DNA of 64,000 nucleotides from DATNPX01 sp036702975 (GTDB taxonomy: Bacteria; Cyanobacteriota; Vampirovibrionia; Obscuribacterales; Obscuribacteraceae). The DNA lies in the NCBI GenBank assembly GCA_036702975.1, contig DATNPX010000030.1:1-64000 (forward strand), in the 5' to 3' direction. Under the pieces are notes generated by a model. The model did no database searches and was not told the DNA's origin. It saw nothing but the letters and a program-made list of their open reading frames with translations. Below, in pieces: positions 26,204 to 35,034 of this stretch; positions within the stretch are counted from its first letter, which is position 1, and the number at the start of each line of letters is the position of its first letter. The translations under genes were made by a program, and so were the position numbers.

Positions 26204-27247
26204 TTAGTAACCCCAGCGCAGCAAGCAGGCTCCGACGCTGAAACCAGCACCAACGGTGGCCAGCATTACGAGGTCGCCTTTCTTGAGCATACCCCTCTCC
26301 AGAGCGCTTTGCATAGCCAGCGGCAAAGTACCGGCTGTGGTGTTTCCAAATTCATCGATGTTGATGATAGTTCGGTCGGACGGCATTCCTAGTCGCTCAC
26401 ATGCTGAGTCGATGATTCGTTTGTTCGCTTGGTGTGGAATGAAGACATCGATGTCATTGCCTGTTAGTCCGTTGCGCTCGAGCAAGCGCCCGCATACCTC
26501 TGCCATCTTTCGAGTGGCGAATTTGAACACAGCCTGACCATCTTGATGAACGTAGTGCAAGCGATTTTCGACGGTCTGTTGCGATGTGCCGTTACGGCTG
26601 CCACCACCAGGAAGGCAGAGTGCTGGTCCACCTGAACCGTCGACTTCATGTAAGAAGTCGATGATTGTGTTTTCGTCGTTCTCCTCGGCTCTCTGAACGA
26701 GCGCTGCTCCGCCGCCATCGCCAAAAATTACGCAGGTTTTGCGGTCGGTGTAGTCAATGATCGACGACATAACGTCGATGCCTATGACGATAACGTTCTT
26801 GTGCGCGCCAGTAGAGACGAATTGTGCTGCAGTTTGTAGTCCATATAGAAAGCCTGAGCAAGCGGCTGAGAGGTCAAAGCCCCAGGCTTTTGTGGCGCCT
26901 ATGTTATTTTGAACCAGACAGGCTGTTGCTGGCAGCTGCATATCAGGGGTAATGGTTGCGAAGATAATTAGGTCGACCTCTTCAGGGCGCACACCGGTTG
27001 CCGCCAGGACCTTTTTCGCGGCTTCTGTGCCCAAGTCTGAGGCCGCTACGCCCTTGTCCACAATGTGGCGCTGTCTAATGCCAGTTCTTTCAAGAATCCA
27101 CTGGTCGCTTGTATTTACGAGTTTTTCCAGATCGGCATTTGTCAATAATCCCGGCGGCACTGCCGTGCCAACGCTGGTTATCTTTGCCCGTCCGAGTTTG
27201 CGTACCTGAGTTTTTGAAGATTCCTTTTCGATCATAGAAACAATCAC
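26204..27247 (-). CDS. fabH: Beta-ketoacyl-ACP synthase III
   Basis: A 347-residue condensing enzyme that starts fatty-acid synthesis by joining acetyl-CoA (or another acyl-CoA) to malonyl-ACP. The triad is complete: C130 (SAACSGFLYGL), H272 (FIPHQANKRII) and N302 (FGNTTAGT). The length is normal. GTG 27247 is the likely start because GGAG is 9 nt upstream; ATG 27235 is an alternative. No other fab or plsX genes are adjacent, which is uncommon for fabH. A perfect -10 box lies about 85 nt upstream. Confidence 0.95.
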   Translation of the reverse strand: MIVSMIEKESSKTQVRKLGRAKITSVGTAVPPGLLTNADLEKLVNTSDQWILERTGIRQRHIVDKGVAASDLGTEAAKKVLAATGVRPEEVDLIIFATITPDMQLPATACLVQNNIGATKAWGFDLSAACSGFLYGLQTAAQFVSTGAHKNVIVIGIDVMSSIIDYTDRKTCVIFGDGGGAALVQRAEENDENTIIDFLHEVDGSGGPALCLPGGGSRNGTSQQTVENRLHYVHQDGQAVFKFATRKMAEVCGRLLERNGLTGNDIDVFIPHQANKRIIDSACERLGMPSDRTIINIDEFGNTTAGTLPLAMQSALERGMLKKGDLVMLATVGAGFSVGACLLRWGY

Positions 27248-27332
27248 TTTCGGGCACTCCGGTTATGGCTGATGACGATTGAAGATTACTAGTCTGCCGC
27301 AGCGGTTGTGGCTGTCAGCAGTAGAAACTCAA

Positions 27333-27338
27333 ATTATA
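27333..27338 (-). promoter_or_regulatory. Possible -10 element for fabH within the fabH-clpS intergenic region
   Basis: TATAAT on the minus strand, about 86 nt before the fabH start; the -35 partner is weak. The whole 358-nt divergent region (27248-27605) should also hold the clpS promoter, which I cannot place. A 97-residue open frame inside it lacks coding character. Confidence 0.35.
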
Positions 27339-27605
27339 GTCAGGCTTTTGGGACTTGAGCCTCGGTCGGCGGTGTTCTTTTAATAATGTTGGTATGGCAC
27401 GCAGGTGCCCGATATTTATGTGCTGGGCGGTGGCGTGCCTGGAGGCGAAAAGAACGGCTATCGGAGAAATTAGATACTTATTCATTGTGCTAGGATGCGG
27501 GCACAACACAAAAGGAAGCAAGTTCATCAAACACAGCTGTGGCGACGAAAACCATAATTACTGGACAATCGATTCGCCGGTGCTGGGGCTGAAAGTAGGC
27601 TGTGA

Positions 27606-27926
27606 ATGGCTGGAAAACCAACGACTGAACACGAAACCGACGTACTGACCCAGGAGCGCCAGCAGACCAAAAAACCGCCTCTTTACAGGGTTCTGCTGCA
27701 CAACGATGACTTTACGACGATGGAGTTTGTCGTTTTCGTTCTAAAGACGGTATTTCTCAAACCTGAGGCGGAAGCGAAGACGATCATGCTCGCTGTTCAT
27801 CAGCAAGGTATCGGTGTTGCCGGAGTCTATACCTACGAAATTGCCGAAGCGAAAACAAATAAGGTAATTGCGCTTGCTCGTGCGCAAGAGTTCCCTTTGC
27901 TTTGTACTATGGAAGAAGATAGCTGA
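27606..27926 (+). CDS. clpS: ClpS adaptor of the Clp protease (N-end rule)
   Basis: A 106-residue adaptor that delivers substrates with destabilising N-terminal residues to ClpA/ClpC. It shows the conserved core YRVLLHNDDFTTMEFVV, in which NDD contacts the substrate amino group, followed by the AKTIMLAVHQQGIGVAGVYT segment. The N-terminal tail is unstructured, as in other ClpS proteins. It is followed after 67 nt by clpA on the same strand, the usual clpS-clpA arrangement. Confidence 0.95.
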   Translation: MAGKPTTEHETDVLTQERQQTKKPPLYRVLLHNDDFTTMEFVVFVLKTVFLKPEAEAKTIMLAVHQQGIGVAGVYTYEIAEAKTNKVIALARAQEFPLLCTMEEDS

Positions 27927-27993
27927 CCTGTTCTCTCGTCAGATTGATAATCTGAATTATTGGTTCAAACTACACGAAGGCGACGCAAACTGC

Positions 27994-30369
27994 ATGTTTA
28001 CGAAAGAATTGCAAAAGTCATTCAATACAGCGGCGCAGGAAGCACTGAAACGGCGGCATGAATACATCACGCTTGAACATCTACTTTTAGCCTTGATAAT
28101 AGAGCGCAATTCTGCAGACGTTATAGTCAATTGCGGCGGAGACCTGGAGCAGCTCAAGTCTGAGCTAGAGGAGTTTTTGTCGACCAAGATTGAAAAACTG
28201 CCTGCTAAAGAGAATCGCACGCCTGAGCCGACTGGCGCTTTTCAGCGTGTTATCGAACGAGCTGCCAATCAGGCGATTTCGTCCGGGCAGAGCACCATTG
28301 ACGGTGGCAATATTCTGGCTGCTATGTTCCAGGAGAAGCGCTCGCATGCTGTTTACCTCCTCGAAAAGCAAGGAATGTCGCGCCTGGATGTGCTGAACTT
28401 TATCAGCCACGGTATTTCTAAAATTAGCTCTCGCTATGGGCAGGACGAGCCAGATGATGAGGAGTTTGCTGGACCAGGCGCTTCCAGAGAGGCGGGTCCT
28501 GGTGGTCCTGGAAGGCAACGAGATGCGCTTGCCGAATTTGCCGTCAATATGCTGGAGCGTGCCAGGGAGAATAAGATCGATCCACTGATTGGCCGCGAAG
28601 CAGAAGTAGAGAGAACGATTCATGTCTTATGCCGGCGGCGTAAGAATAATCCCTTGTATGTTGGTGATCCTGGCGTCGGAAAAACTGCTATCGCCGAGGG
28701 TCTTGCACTCAAGATTTTTCGCGGCGAAGTTCCAAAAGGGCTTATGGCATCGGAAGTTTACATGCTCGATATGGGTGCTTTAATTGCTGGTGCGAAGTTT
28801 CGAGGCGAGTTTGAGGAGCGACTCAAAGCTGTTATCAAAGAGTTGCAAAAGAAGCCCGGTGTTATTTTGTTCATCGATGAGATTCACACCATAGTCGGGG
28901 CTGGTGTCGGCGGTGGTACCGGACAGATGGATACTTCAAACATTCTCAAACCAGCTCTGGCTAGCGGTGACTTACGTTGCATCGGCTCCACTACATATCC
29001 GGAGTACAAAGCGTCGTTTGAAAAAGACAAGGCGCTCGCACGGCGTTTTCAGAAAATTGAGATCGGTGAGCCAAGTGTCGAGGATACTGTAAAAATTCTC
29101 AATGGATTGAAGAGCTATTACGAGAAACACCACGGTGTTACATATACGGAAGATGCCATATCTGCAGCCGCTGACCTGGCTGCAAAACATATCAATGACC
29201 GTTGCTTGCCTGACAAAGCGATCGACGTGATAGACGAAGTGGGAGCCGCGATCAAGTTGAGAGGGGAAGCGGGGCCAGACTCGCTCAAAGTACTTATTAC
29301 AGACGTTGAAGCGACCGTTGCCCGCATGGCTAAGATTCCTGCCAAGTCAGTGTCTGGCTCCGATAAAGAGCGATTGCAGAATCTCGAGAAAGAGCTCAAA
29401 GCTGTTCTATTCGGACAAGATCATGCGATTGAACAGACCGTGAAAGCGATTAAATTATCGCGTTCCGGTCTGGGAAACGTTGGTAAACCGATCGGATCTT
29501 TCCTTTTCGCAGGACCGACGGGTGTTGGTAAGACGGAGCTAGCGAAGCAGCTTGCCCGTGTCATGGGCGTCAATTTTCTTCGTTATGATATGAGCGAATA
29601 TATGGAGAAGCACACAGTCTCCAGGTTAATCGGAGCACCACCAGGATATGTAGGCTTTGAGCAGGGCGGGCTTCTTACTGACGCCATCAATAAGACACCG
29701 CATTCAGTGCTCGTTCTCGATGAAATCGAAAAGGCGCACCCAGATCTGTTCAATATTCTCTTGCAGGTTATGGACCATGCTTCTCTAACTGATAACAATG
29801 GTAAGAAAGCCGACTTCCGTAACGTGATTTTGATCATGACGACAAACGCCGGCGCTCGCGAAATGACCGCCGGTGATATCGGTTTTCAATTCGCCAATCC
29901 TGACGCGAAATCAAATAACGATATAGAATCGAATAAATCAAATGTTGCTGTTCGGAATGACTTCGGCTTGGGTATCAGCAAGGGCAAAAATGCGATAGAG
30001 AGGACTTTTTCTCCTGAATTTCGCAACAGGCTAGATGCGATCATCATGTTCAACCAACTTGGTCATCGCGAGATTGTTCGAGTGGTAGATAAGTTTGTCG
30101 GGGAAGTGCGAGCACAACTTAGTGACAAGAAGGTTGAACTCACATTGACCGACGCCGCGCGCGAGTGGCTAGCCGTCAAAGGATTCGATAAATTGTTTGG
30201 AGCTCGTCCCATGGCACGCGTTGTGCAGCAAGAAATAAAGCAACCGCTTGCCGAGGAGTTGCTGTTCGGCAAATTAGAACATGGCGGTAAGGTGCATATC
30301 GACCTCAAAGACGGTGCGCTGTCAATTGAAAGCACGGCTGCGGAGAAAGACGACGTGTCGGCTATCTAG
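27994..30369 (+). CDS. clpA: ATP-dependent Clp protease ATPase subunit ClpA
   Basis: A 791-residue AAA+ unfoldase. ATG 27994 is chosen because the protein then starts MFTKELQKSFNTAAQEA, aligning with E. coli ClpA; the open frame extends upstream into clpS. The N-domain spans about 1-150. D1 has Walker A GDPGVGKTA at about 224-232. D2 has GPTGVGKTE near 507-515, and FSPEFRNRLD follows. Before that motif stands FGL (DFGLGISKGK), at the place of the ClpP-docking IGL loop. It should feed unfolded substrates to ClpP, which is not in the window. Its stop overlaps the convergent cyclase gene by 4 nt. Confidence 0.95.
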   Translation: MFTKELQKSFNTAAQEALKRRHEYITLEHLLLALIIERNSADVIVNCGGDLEQLKSELEEFLSTKIEKLPAKENRTPEPTGAFQRVIERAANQAISSGQSTIDGGNILAAMFQEKRSHAVYLLEKQGMSRLDVLNFISHGISKISSRYGQDEPDDEEFAGPGASREAGPGGPGRQRDALAEFAVNMLERARENKIDPLIGREAEVERTIHVLCRRRKNNPLYVGDPGVGKTAIAEGLALKIFRGEVPKGLMASEVYMLDMGALIAGAKFRGEFEERLKAVIKELQKKPGVILFIDEIHTIVGAGVGGGTGQMDTSNILKPALASGDLRCIGSTTYPEYKASFEKDKALARRFQKIEIGEPSVEDTVKILNGLKSYYEKHHGVTYTEDAISAAADLAAKHINDRCLPDKAIDVIDEVGAAIKLRGEAGPDSLKVLITDVEATVARMAKIPAKSVSGSDKERLQNLEKELKAVLFGQDHAIEQTVKAIKLSRSGLGNVGKPIGSFLFAGPTGVGKTELAKQLARVMGVNFLRYDMSEYMEKHTVSRLIGAPPGYVGFEQGGLLTDAINKTPHSVLVLDEIEKAHPDLFNILLQVMDHASLTDNNGKKADFRNVILIMTTNAGAREMTAGDIGFQFANPDAKSNNDIESNKSNVAVRNDFGLGISKGKNAIERTFSPEFRNRLDAIIMFNQLGHREIVRVVDKFVGEVRAQLSDKKVELTLTDAAREWLAVKGFDKLFGARPMARVVQQEIKQPLAEELLFGKLEHGGKVHIDLKDGALSIESTAAEKDDVSAI

Positions 30370-31028
30370 CAAGCTGCGTCGTTAAACCGTGCCGCCTTCT
30401 CACAAATCAGAACGGCGCGCACGGGCGAACCGTCACCATCGGCAATCTTCAGTGGCAATGCGCTGAGGGTGTAGCTACCTGGTGGCGCGTTGGACAGATC
30501 TAAACCTTCCAGGATCGGAATATCGGCACCTAATAAGATATAGTGCACAGGATAAGATTCATCTCCGCATCTATCTATGCTTATGTAATCGATTCCAACC
30601 AGATTGACGCCTCTGTCGCGGGCTAGGCCAGCTGCTTGCGGGCTCATGTAGACATGATTAGTGTCAAAATCTATTTCGTTTACGGTATTTGAGTTTCTTG
30701 TCTTAAAGAGCAGACTCTTGCCTCGACATTCCGATTCGCTGGGAATGTGATTTTCCATGACGATATCTCCGTCTACCTCTATTACAGTGGCATCGGAAAT
30801 GAATCTGTCTAGGGGAATATTTTCGAGAGTGGCGCCGTTCTTAATAAAGTGAGATGGAAAATCTATGTGAGTAAGGAAATGGGTACTCCATCCCAACTTT
30901 GTTACTTTGCACGGGCTTGTCTCATTGATTTCACACAATGACTTCATTTCCAAAGGAGGATCGCCAGGGTAAACTAAGGCGTCCGCGGTGATCCTTCGCG
31001 ATATGTCTATAACAGATTTTAAACTCAT
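30366..31028 (-). CDS. Cyclase / kynurenine formamidase-like metal-dependent hydrolase
   Basis: A 220-residue protein of the cyclase family, which includes bacterial kynurenine formamidase (KynB) and isatin hydrolase. The metal site appears as STHFLTHIDFPSHF, corresponding to HxGTHxDxPxHF, although the first His-Gly pair is altered. It also has YPGDPPLE near the N-terminus. The reaction is hydrolysis of an amide or ring; the substrate is not known. There are no other tryptophan-degradation genes nearby. Start ATG 31028 has only GAAAGAA upstream. The stop codon overlaps clpA by 4 nt. Confidence 0.8.
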   Translation of the reverse strand: MSLKSVIDISRRITADALVYPGDPPLEMKSLCEINETSPCKVTKLGWSTHFLTHIDFPSHFIKNGATLENIPLDRFISDATVIEVDGDIVMENHIPSESECRGKSLLFKTRNSNTVNEIDFDTNHVYMSPQAAGLARDRGVNLVGIDYISIDRCGDESYPVHYILLGADIPILEGLDLSNAPPGSYTLSALPLKIADGDGSPVRAVLICEKAARFNDAAC

Positions 31029-31159
31029 TTCTTTCGACCGTAAAATCTCGATTTTATCAGGTTGCCCTTTATTGTTTTCTAGTTCGATGCCATTTGATAC
31101 TAAAGATGCGGTGGCATCAAGCTAAATGTCCGGAGTAGTGAGATGCAAACCAAGACCAC

Positions 31160-31804
31160 GTGGTTGAATATATAAAAGCCAAAGAGACCGACAAACCGCT
31201 GGTTGTCTTTGTCTGTGGATTTGGCGGTGCCGGGAAGACCACCTTTTGTCACAAATTGGCTGGTTTGCTGTCACGTCCATGCGTTGTATTCGAAACCGAT
31301 TGGTATGCCAAATATGCTACGGCAGAACGAAAAGAGAGGATCAAAGCTGCGCGCGCTTTGCAGGATCAGGACTTAATAGAAATGGAAGAGAATCCGAAAA
31401 ATTGGTATGACTGGAAAGCGCTGATTTCAGGGTTGCAGTTGCTGAAAACGAACGGTCAACTTCGCATTCGCCATGCTTGGTGCCAGAAGACAGGCGAAAA
31501 GCAGCTGTCTATAGAGTTGATTCTGCCGAATGTTTTGAATTCTGTGATTATCTGCGATGGAATTTATCTATTACACGACGAAATTCGTCAGGCCGCCGAT
31601 GTCTGCATTCGATTGGATACGACGCTCGATACTTGCCTTGAACGGGGGCGAAATCGCGATGCGCATCGTAGCACTCCAGAGTATTTAGATTACAAAGCGG
31701 CGCTGACTAGAAAATATGATGAACCGTATTTTGAGTGTTTTGGCATGAATGCCGATTTTGTTGTCTCTGCTGCGATACCCGCTGAGTCTTTGTCGATTAT
31801 ATAA
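31160..31804 (+). CDS. P-loop kinase (uridine kinase/zeta-toxin-like)
   Basis: A 214-residue P-loop NTPase with Walker A GFGGAGKTT at about residues 20-28, a following FETDWYAKYA segment and a C-terminal RGRNRDAHRSTPEYLDYK lid-like region. The layout suits uridine kinase- or phosphoribulokinase-like small-molecule kinases; a zeta-toxin-type activity is possible, but no antitoxin gene is adjacent. GTG 31160 is the first in-frame start and has no good Shine-Dalgarno site. The gene ends in a strong shared terminator. Confidence 0.7.
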   Translation: MVEYIKAKETDKPLVVFVCGFGGAGKTTFCHKLAGLLSRPCVVFETDWYAKYATAERKERIKAARALQDQDLIEMEENPKNWYDWKALISGLQLLKTNGQLRIRHAWCQKTGEKQLSIELILPNVLNSVIICDGIYLLHDEIRQAADVCIRLDTTLDTCLERGRNRDAHRSTPEYLDYKAALTRKYDEPYFECFGMNADFVVSAAIPAESLSII

Positions 31805-31828
31805 AATGTGATGCTCTAAAATAAGAAA

Positions 31829-31863
31829 AGCGCACCAGATTTAGTTCTGATGCGCTCTCTTTT
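31829..31863. terminator. Bidirectional Rho-independent terminator
   Basis: AGCGCACCAGA/TCTGATGCGCT, an 11-pair stem with one mismatch, has a 6-nt loop, CTCTTTT on the right and an A-rich left flank. It lies between the convergent P-loop kinase and VIT/VWA genes. Confidence 0.85.
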
Positions 31864-31887
31864 GGGGCAATCTTAGCTCGCCGTCTG

Positions 31888-34773
31888 TCACTCGAACAGA
31901 TTTGCATCTCTTGCTGAGGCAACCATCCAGTTGACGAATCCTGGTATCACGAGTGCTATACAGATCATGAATACACCCATGCATATGGCTTGAGTTTTCG
32001 TGACCTTCACACCGAACAATTTGAATGAATCGCGCGAGTGCATCAGGGCTCGTGCGAAGAGACCGATACCGCCAACGATGCCAGAGACTTCGAAGAGATT
32101 GCTGAGCATGTTTAGCAATGCCTCGAGATTGGCCAAGTTGTTTACGCGTACCGTTCCAGCAGTGTTGACGCCAGTAACGTAGGTTGCATCAGCGCCCTGT
32201 GGTCCGATTGTGCCATTCGTTGCGCCTGTGGCTGCTGAAACAACTTGGTCTGGCTCAGTGGGCGCAGCGGGTGCATTCTGGGTCGTCACCGGGGACGGTT
32301 GTACTGCGAAGACCGATGTTTTCATAGCAGCAGACTGCGGTGCTTGCGCGTTGAATGAGATTACCGCCGAAGTGGCTGGGGTCAGTATGTTTCCGGCAAA
32401 TGCCAGTTGTCCGGCTAATTCATTTTGTCCCAGTCTAGCTAAGCGCTCGTACTCATCCTTCAAGCAGATCTTTGCCAGATCGTTTGCATCTTTTCCTGTC
32501 AATTGAGGCAGTGAAGGAATGCCTTGGTATTTTTCGTAGCGAAGTTCATATCCGGATGCTCCCGGTCGGAACTTATTCAAAAAGCGTGTGAGGTCGGCGG
32601 CAATGTTGTTTGTTCTAGCTATCGTTGTGAAAGGTCCGATTTCGCGGTGATTCTTGAACAACTCTGTGGCATCGTTTGAATTATCCTCGACCGAGATTTC
32701 GTAGAACTTGGGAGACTCCGTATAAGGTTCCGTAATGTATAGCTCTTTGTTCAAACCGGCTTGTGGTCCATGAATCCAGAGCACTGCACCATTGTGAACC
32801 TCGCCGGCGATACCTGCAGCCTTGACGACTGCTTGCAGATTGTCTTGCCCGCCGTCGAAGCTGTCTTTGTTCGCCTTCAACTTCTCGATTGCGGTCGCTA
32901 ATGGCATCGGTTCTGTGCCGAATTTGTTTGTGTCATATGAAGCTACAAGCACCTGTGCATCCATTGTTTCGGGCATCTTCTTCAGGGAATCGATAACCGA
33001 TGGTAGCTGATCTCTCAAGCTTCTTGATCCATCAATAACGATAACCATGGAGCGTGGTGCCTCTGCTTTTGTCTCGACGATGCTACGGCTGAAGTAGATG
33101 CGATTGTTCGGATCAAATACCGCAACTGTTTTAGGTGTGTTGTCAGCTCGTGCAATATCAAGTGTTACGTTTGCTCCAGTGAGCGAATCTTTCGGTAAAT
33201 TGCCACTGGCAAGGTACTCACCGCCTGGTGTTTTGCTCACGGTCAATGCTTTGCTCTCGAGTTGCAGCACGCTATTTGAGCGCAGTCGGAACGAGTTTTC
33301 AGACAGCGGAACAAAATTGCTGTCTGCCAATTTTGGCAAGGTCAAGCTGGCTGATTTAAGATCGTTCAAGGTGAGAGGCGTTGATAGCTTGATGCTCAGT
33401 TTCGTTTCGCTTTGCGGTGGAATCTGTGTACATCTGATCAGCACACGGTCATGCCCGAGGTCGGTAACATCAGTGCCGGCCAGTGCTTGGGCGCTTATGA
33501 AAGTCTGTTCTGAACCAGGCCGTCCAACATGGGCGGTGCGAGGCGGACTGCCTTCGCCGGCCCATTGACTGACACCACTTACGACCGCTCCATGTGGCAG
33601 TACCAGTTCGGCTCTGGCTTCGCTTTTCTGATAGTTTTTATTCTTCAGAACAAATGTCCAGTTCAATGATGCCGTCAAATTTTCAGCATTCAAGGTTCCA
33701 TTCATTGCGGACCTGACGAGAGAGAGATTTTCAACTGGTGCGCCAACCAGATGACGCCGTAGATAGTCCTCGGGCATAGCCGCATAGTCAGATGCCTTTG
33801 CATCGCGAAACGGCTTCCCCGTTAGAAGAAAATATGCTTGTCGCTGCATAGTCGGGTCTAACTTTATGAACATGCCTGGCAGCCCTGCAGCCCTTAAATC
33901 TGCACACTCCATGCGTAAGTCTCTCTCTCCACCGAGTGCGTTGAGAGTTTTCAGTGCTGCATCGCGCTCCTCAATTACTTCAGAGTTGGAATTAAATTCA
34001 GCCATTCGCAACATGAACGGTCGGGCTTCTGCACCACAAATAACTAGGAGGGCAGTGACTATGCCACCGAGGCTGAAGAGCGTGCTCATCTTCCGCGCGC
34101 TACTAAATTCGCGCATTCTTCTCAATCGAACTGCTGAGAATATTGAAATAGCCAAAGATGACAAAAACGCCGTCCCAATCAATATAAATAGAGGTGCGAA
34201 AGATGTACCTTCGTAGTCGACTACAGGGTATCCGAGAACGAGTGAGGTTAAGCAGAATAAGACTCCGGCGAGGCTTGTGCCGATGGCAGTTCCTATCAAG
34301 ATTCCATTGCGGAGAGGATGTCTGAGATCTTTTCGCGCCACCGCAGACATGATGAGAAAATTGGAGATTGGAATATTTAGCAGAAGTGCGAGTTCTGCCA
34401 CCATTTCAACTGGATGTTTAAGTAACAGCAAAATAATCCGGTCAAGGCATGATGTACCCCAGCAAGCAAGGGACAAGCTTGGCCCAATAATTCCGAATAA
34501 AGTTACGATTCCATTTGCACCAACAAAGTAGTTGATTGGTCCATGGGGGGCAGGCTGCTCTTCTTGGGCGTCTTCTGAATGTTGCGAGAAGGCAAAATGT
34601 TTTCCAGCTGACTCAGTTTGATGCCGTTGCGAACCATTGGTGGTGCGCGGGCCGGCCTTCGATGTCTCTCGCTCGCCTTCTGTTGAACGAGAATGGCTGT
34701 GGTCGTTCTCCGAAATCGGTGGACCGTGATCGGAGGCGTTTTCCAAATCTCCTGGCGTATCGTAACTATCCAT
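31888..34773 (-). CDS. Polytopic membrane protein with VIT and VWA domains
   Basis: A 961-residue protein. The N-terminal 75 residues are hydrophilic. About six membrane helices lie between residues 80 and 275. A VIT-like beta domain (about 345-470) shows LNWTFVLKNKNYQKSEARAE and LVLPHGAVVSG. A VWA-like domain follows near 577, with VIVIDGSRSLRDQL giving a DxSxS metal-site core. One more membrane helix is close to the C-terminus (928-951). VIT plus VWA resembles inter-alpha-trypsin-inhibitor heavy chains and exosortase-associated bacterial proteins. An adhesive or surface-assembly role is inferred. AAGGAGAG precedes ATG. Confidence 0.82.
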   Translation of the reverse strand: MDSYDTPGDLENASDHGPPISENDHSHSRSTEGERETSKAGPRTTNGSQRHQTESAGKHFAFSQHSEDAQEEQPAPHGPINYFVGANGIVTLFGIIGPSLSLACWGTSCLDRIILLLLKHPVEMVAELALLLNIPISNFLIMSAVARKDLRHPLRNGILIGTAIGTSLAGVLFCLTSLVLGYPVVDYEGTSFAPLFILIGTAFLSSLAISIFSAVRLRRMREFSSARKMSTLFSLGGIVTALLVICGAEARPFMLRMAEFNSNSEVIEERDAALKTLNALGGERDLRMECADLRAAGLPGMFIKLDPTMQRQAYFLLTGKPFRDAKASDYAAMPEDYLRRHLVGAPVENLSLVRSAMNGTLNAENLTASLNWTFVLKNKNYQKSEARAELVLPHGAVVSGVSQWAGEGSPPRTAHVGRPGSEQTFISAQALAGTDVTDLGHDRVLIRCTQIPPQSETKLSIKLSTPLTLNDLKSASLTLPKLADSNFVPLSENSFRLRSNSVLQLESKALTVSKTPGGEYLASGNLPKDSLTGANVTLDIARADNTPKTVAVFDPNNRIYFSRSIVETKAEAPRSMVIVIDGSRSLRDQLPSVIDSLKKMPETMDAQVLVASYDTNKFGTEPMPLATAIEKLKANKDSFDGGQDNLQAVVKAAGIAGEVHNGAVLWIHGPQAGLNKELYITEPYTESPKFYEISVEDNSNDATELFKNHREIGPFTTIARTNNIAADLTRFLNKFRPGASGYELRYEKYQGIPSLPQLTGKDANDLAKICLKDEYERLARLGQNELAGQLAFAGNILTPATSAVISFNAQAPQSAAMKTSVFAVQPSPVTTQNAPAAPTEPDQVVSAATGATNGTIGPQGADATYVTGVNTAGTVRVNNLANLEALLNMLSNLFEVSGIVGGIGLFARALMHSRDSFKLFGVKVTKTQAICMGVFMICIALVIPGFVNWMVASARDANLFE

Positions 34774-34950
34774 AGTTTGCTCTCCTTGTAAGTGAGCACA
34801 TCAAAGCAGCGGTGGAAGCCGCTTGTGAAGGCAAAGGTGACGACTGCGAGTTTCGCAGTTCTTTTGGTAAGCTATCCGGCTGACCGAGAATAGGTTCGGT
34901 TCATGACCAATCTAATTGATGCCACAGAGTTAGGCGATGGGGTTAACCCT

Positions 34951-34999
34951 GAGACACGACTTGCCAGTTAGCTAGATCGCTAACTGGCTATCGTGTGTC
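34951..34999. other. Long interrupted hairpin in an intergenic region
   Basis: The inner stem GCCAGTTAGC/GCTAACTGGC has a 6-nt loop, and an outer stem ACACGA/TCGTGT is separated by a small internal loop. It lies about 40 nt after the PLP-enzyme stop on the minus strand. There is no T-tract, so termination is uncertain. Confidence 0.6.
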
Positions 35000-35034
35000 C
35001 GGAGAAAAACTGAAATTCTGCTTTGCCTGGCTAT

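Noticed and set aside
27355..27648. 97-residue open frame overlapping clpS
   Set aside because: It has no ribosome binding site, overlaps clpS in another frame and has an uneven residue composition. It is more likely promoter DNA.
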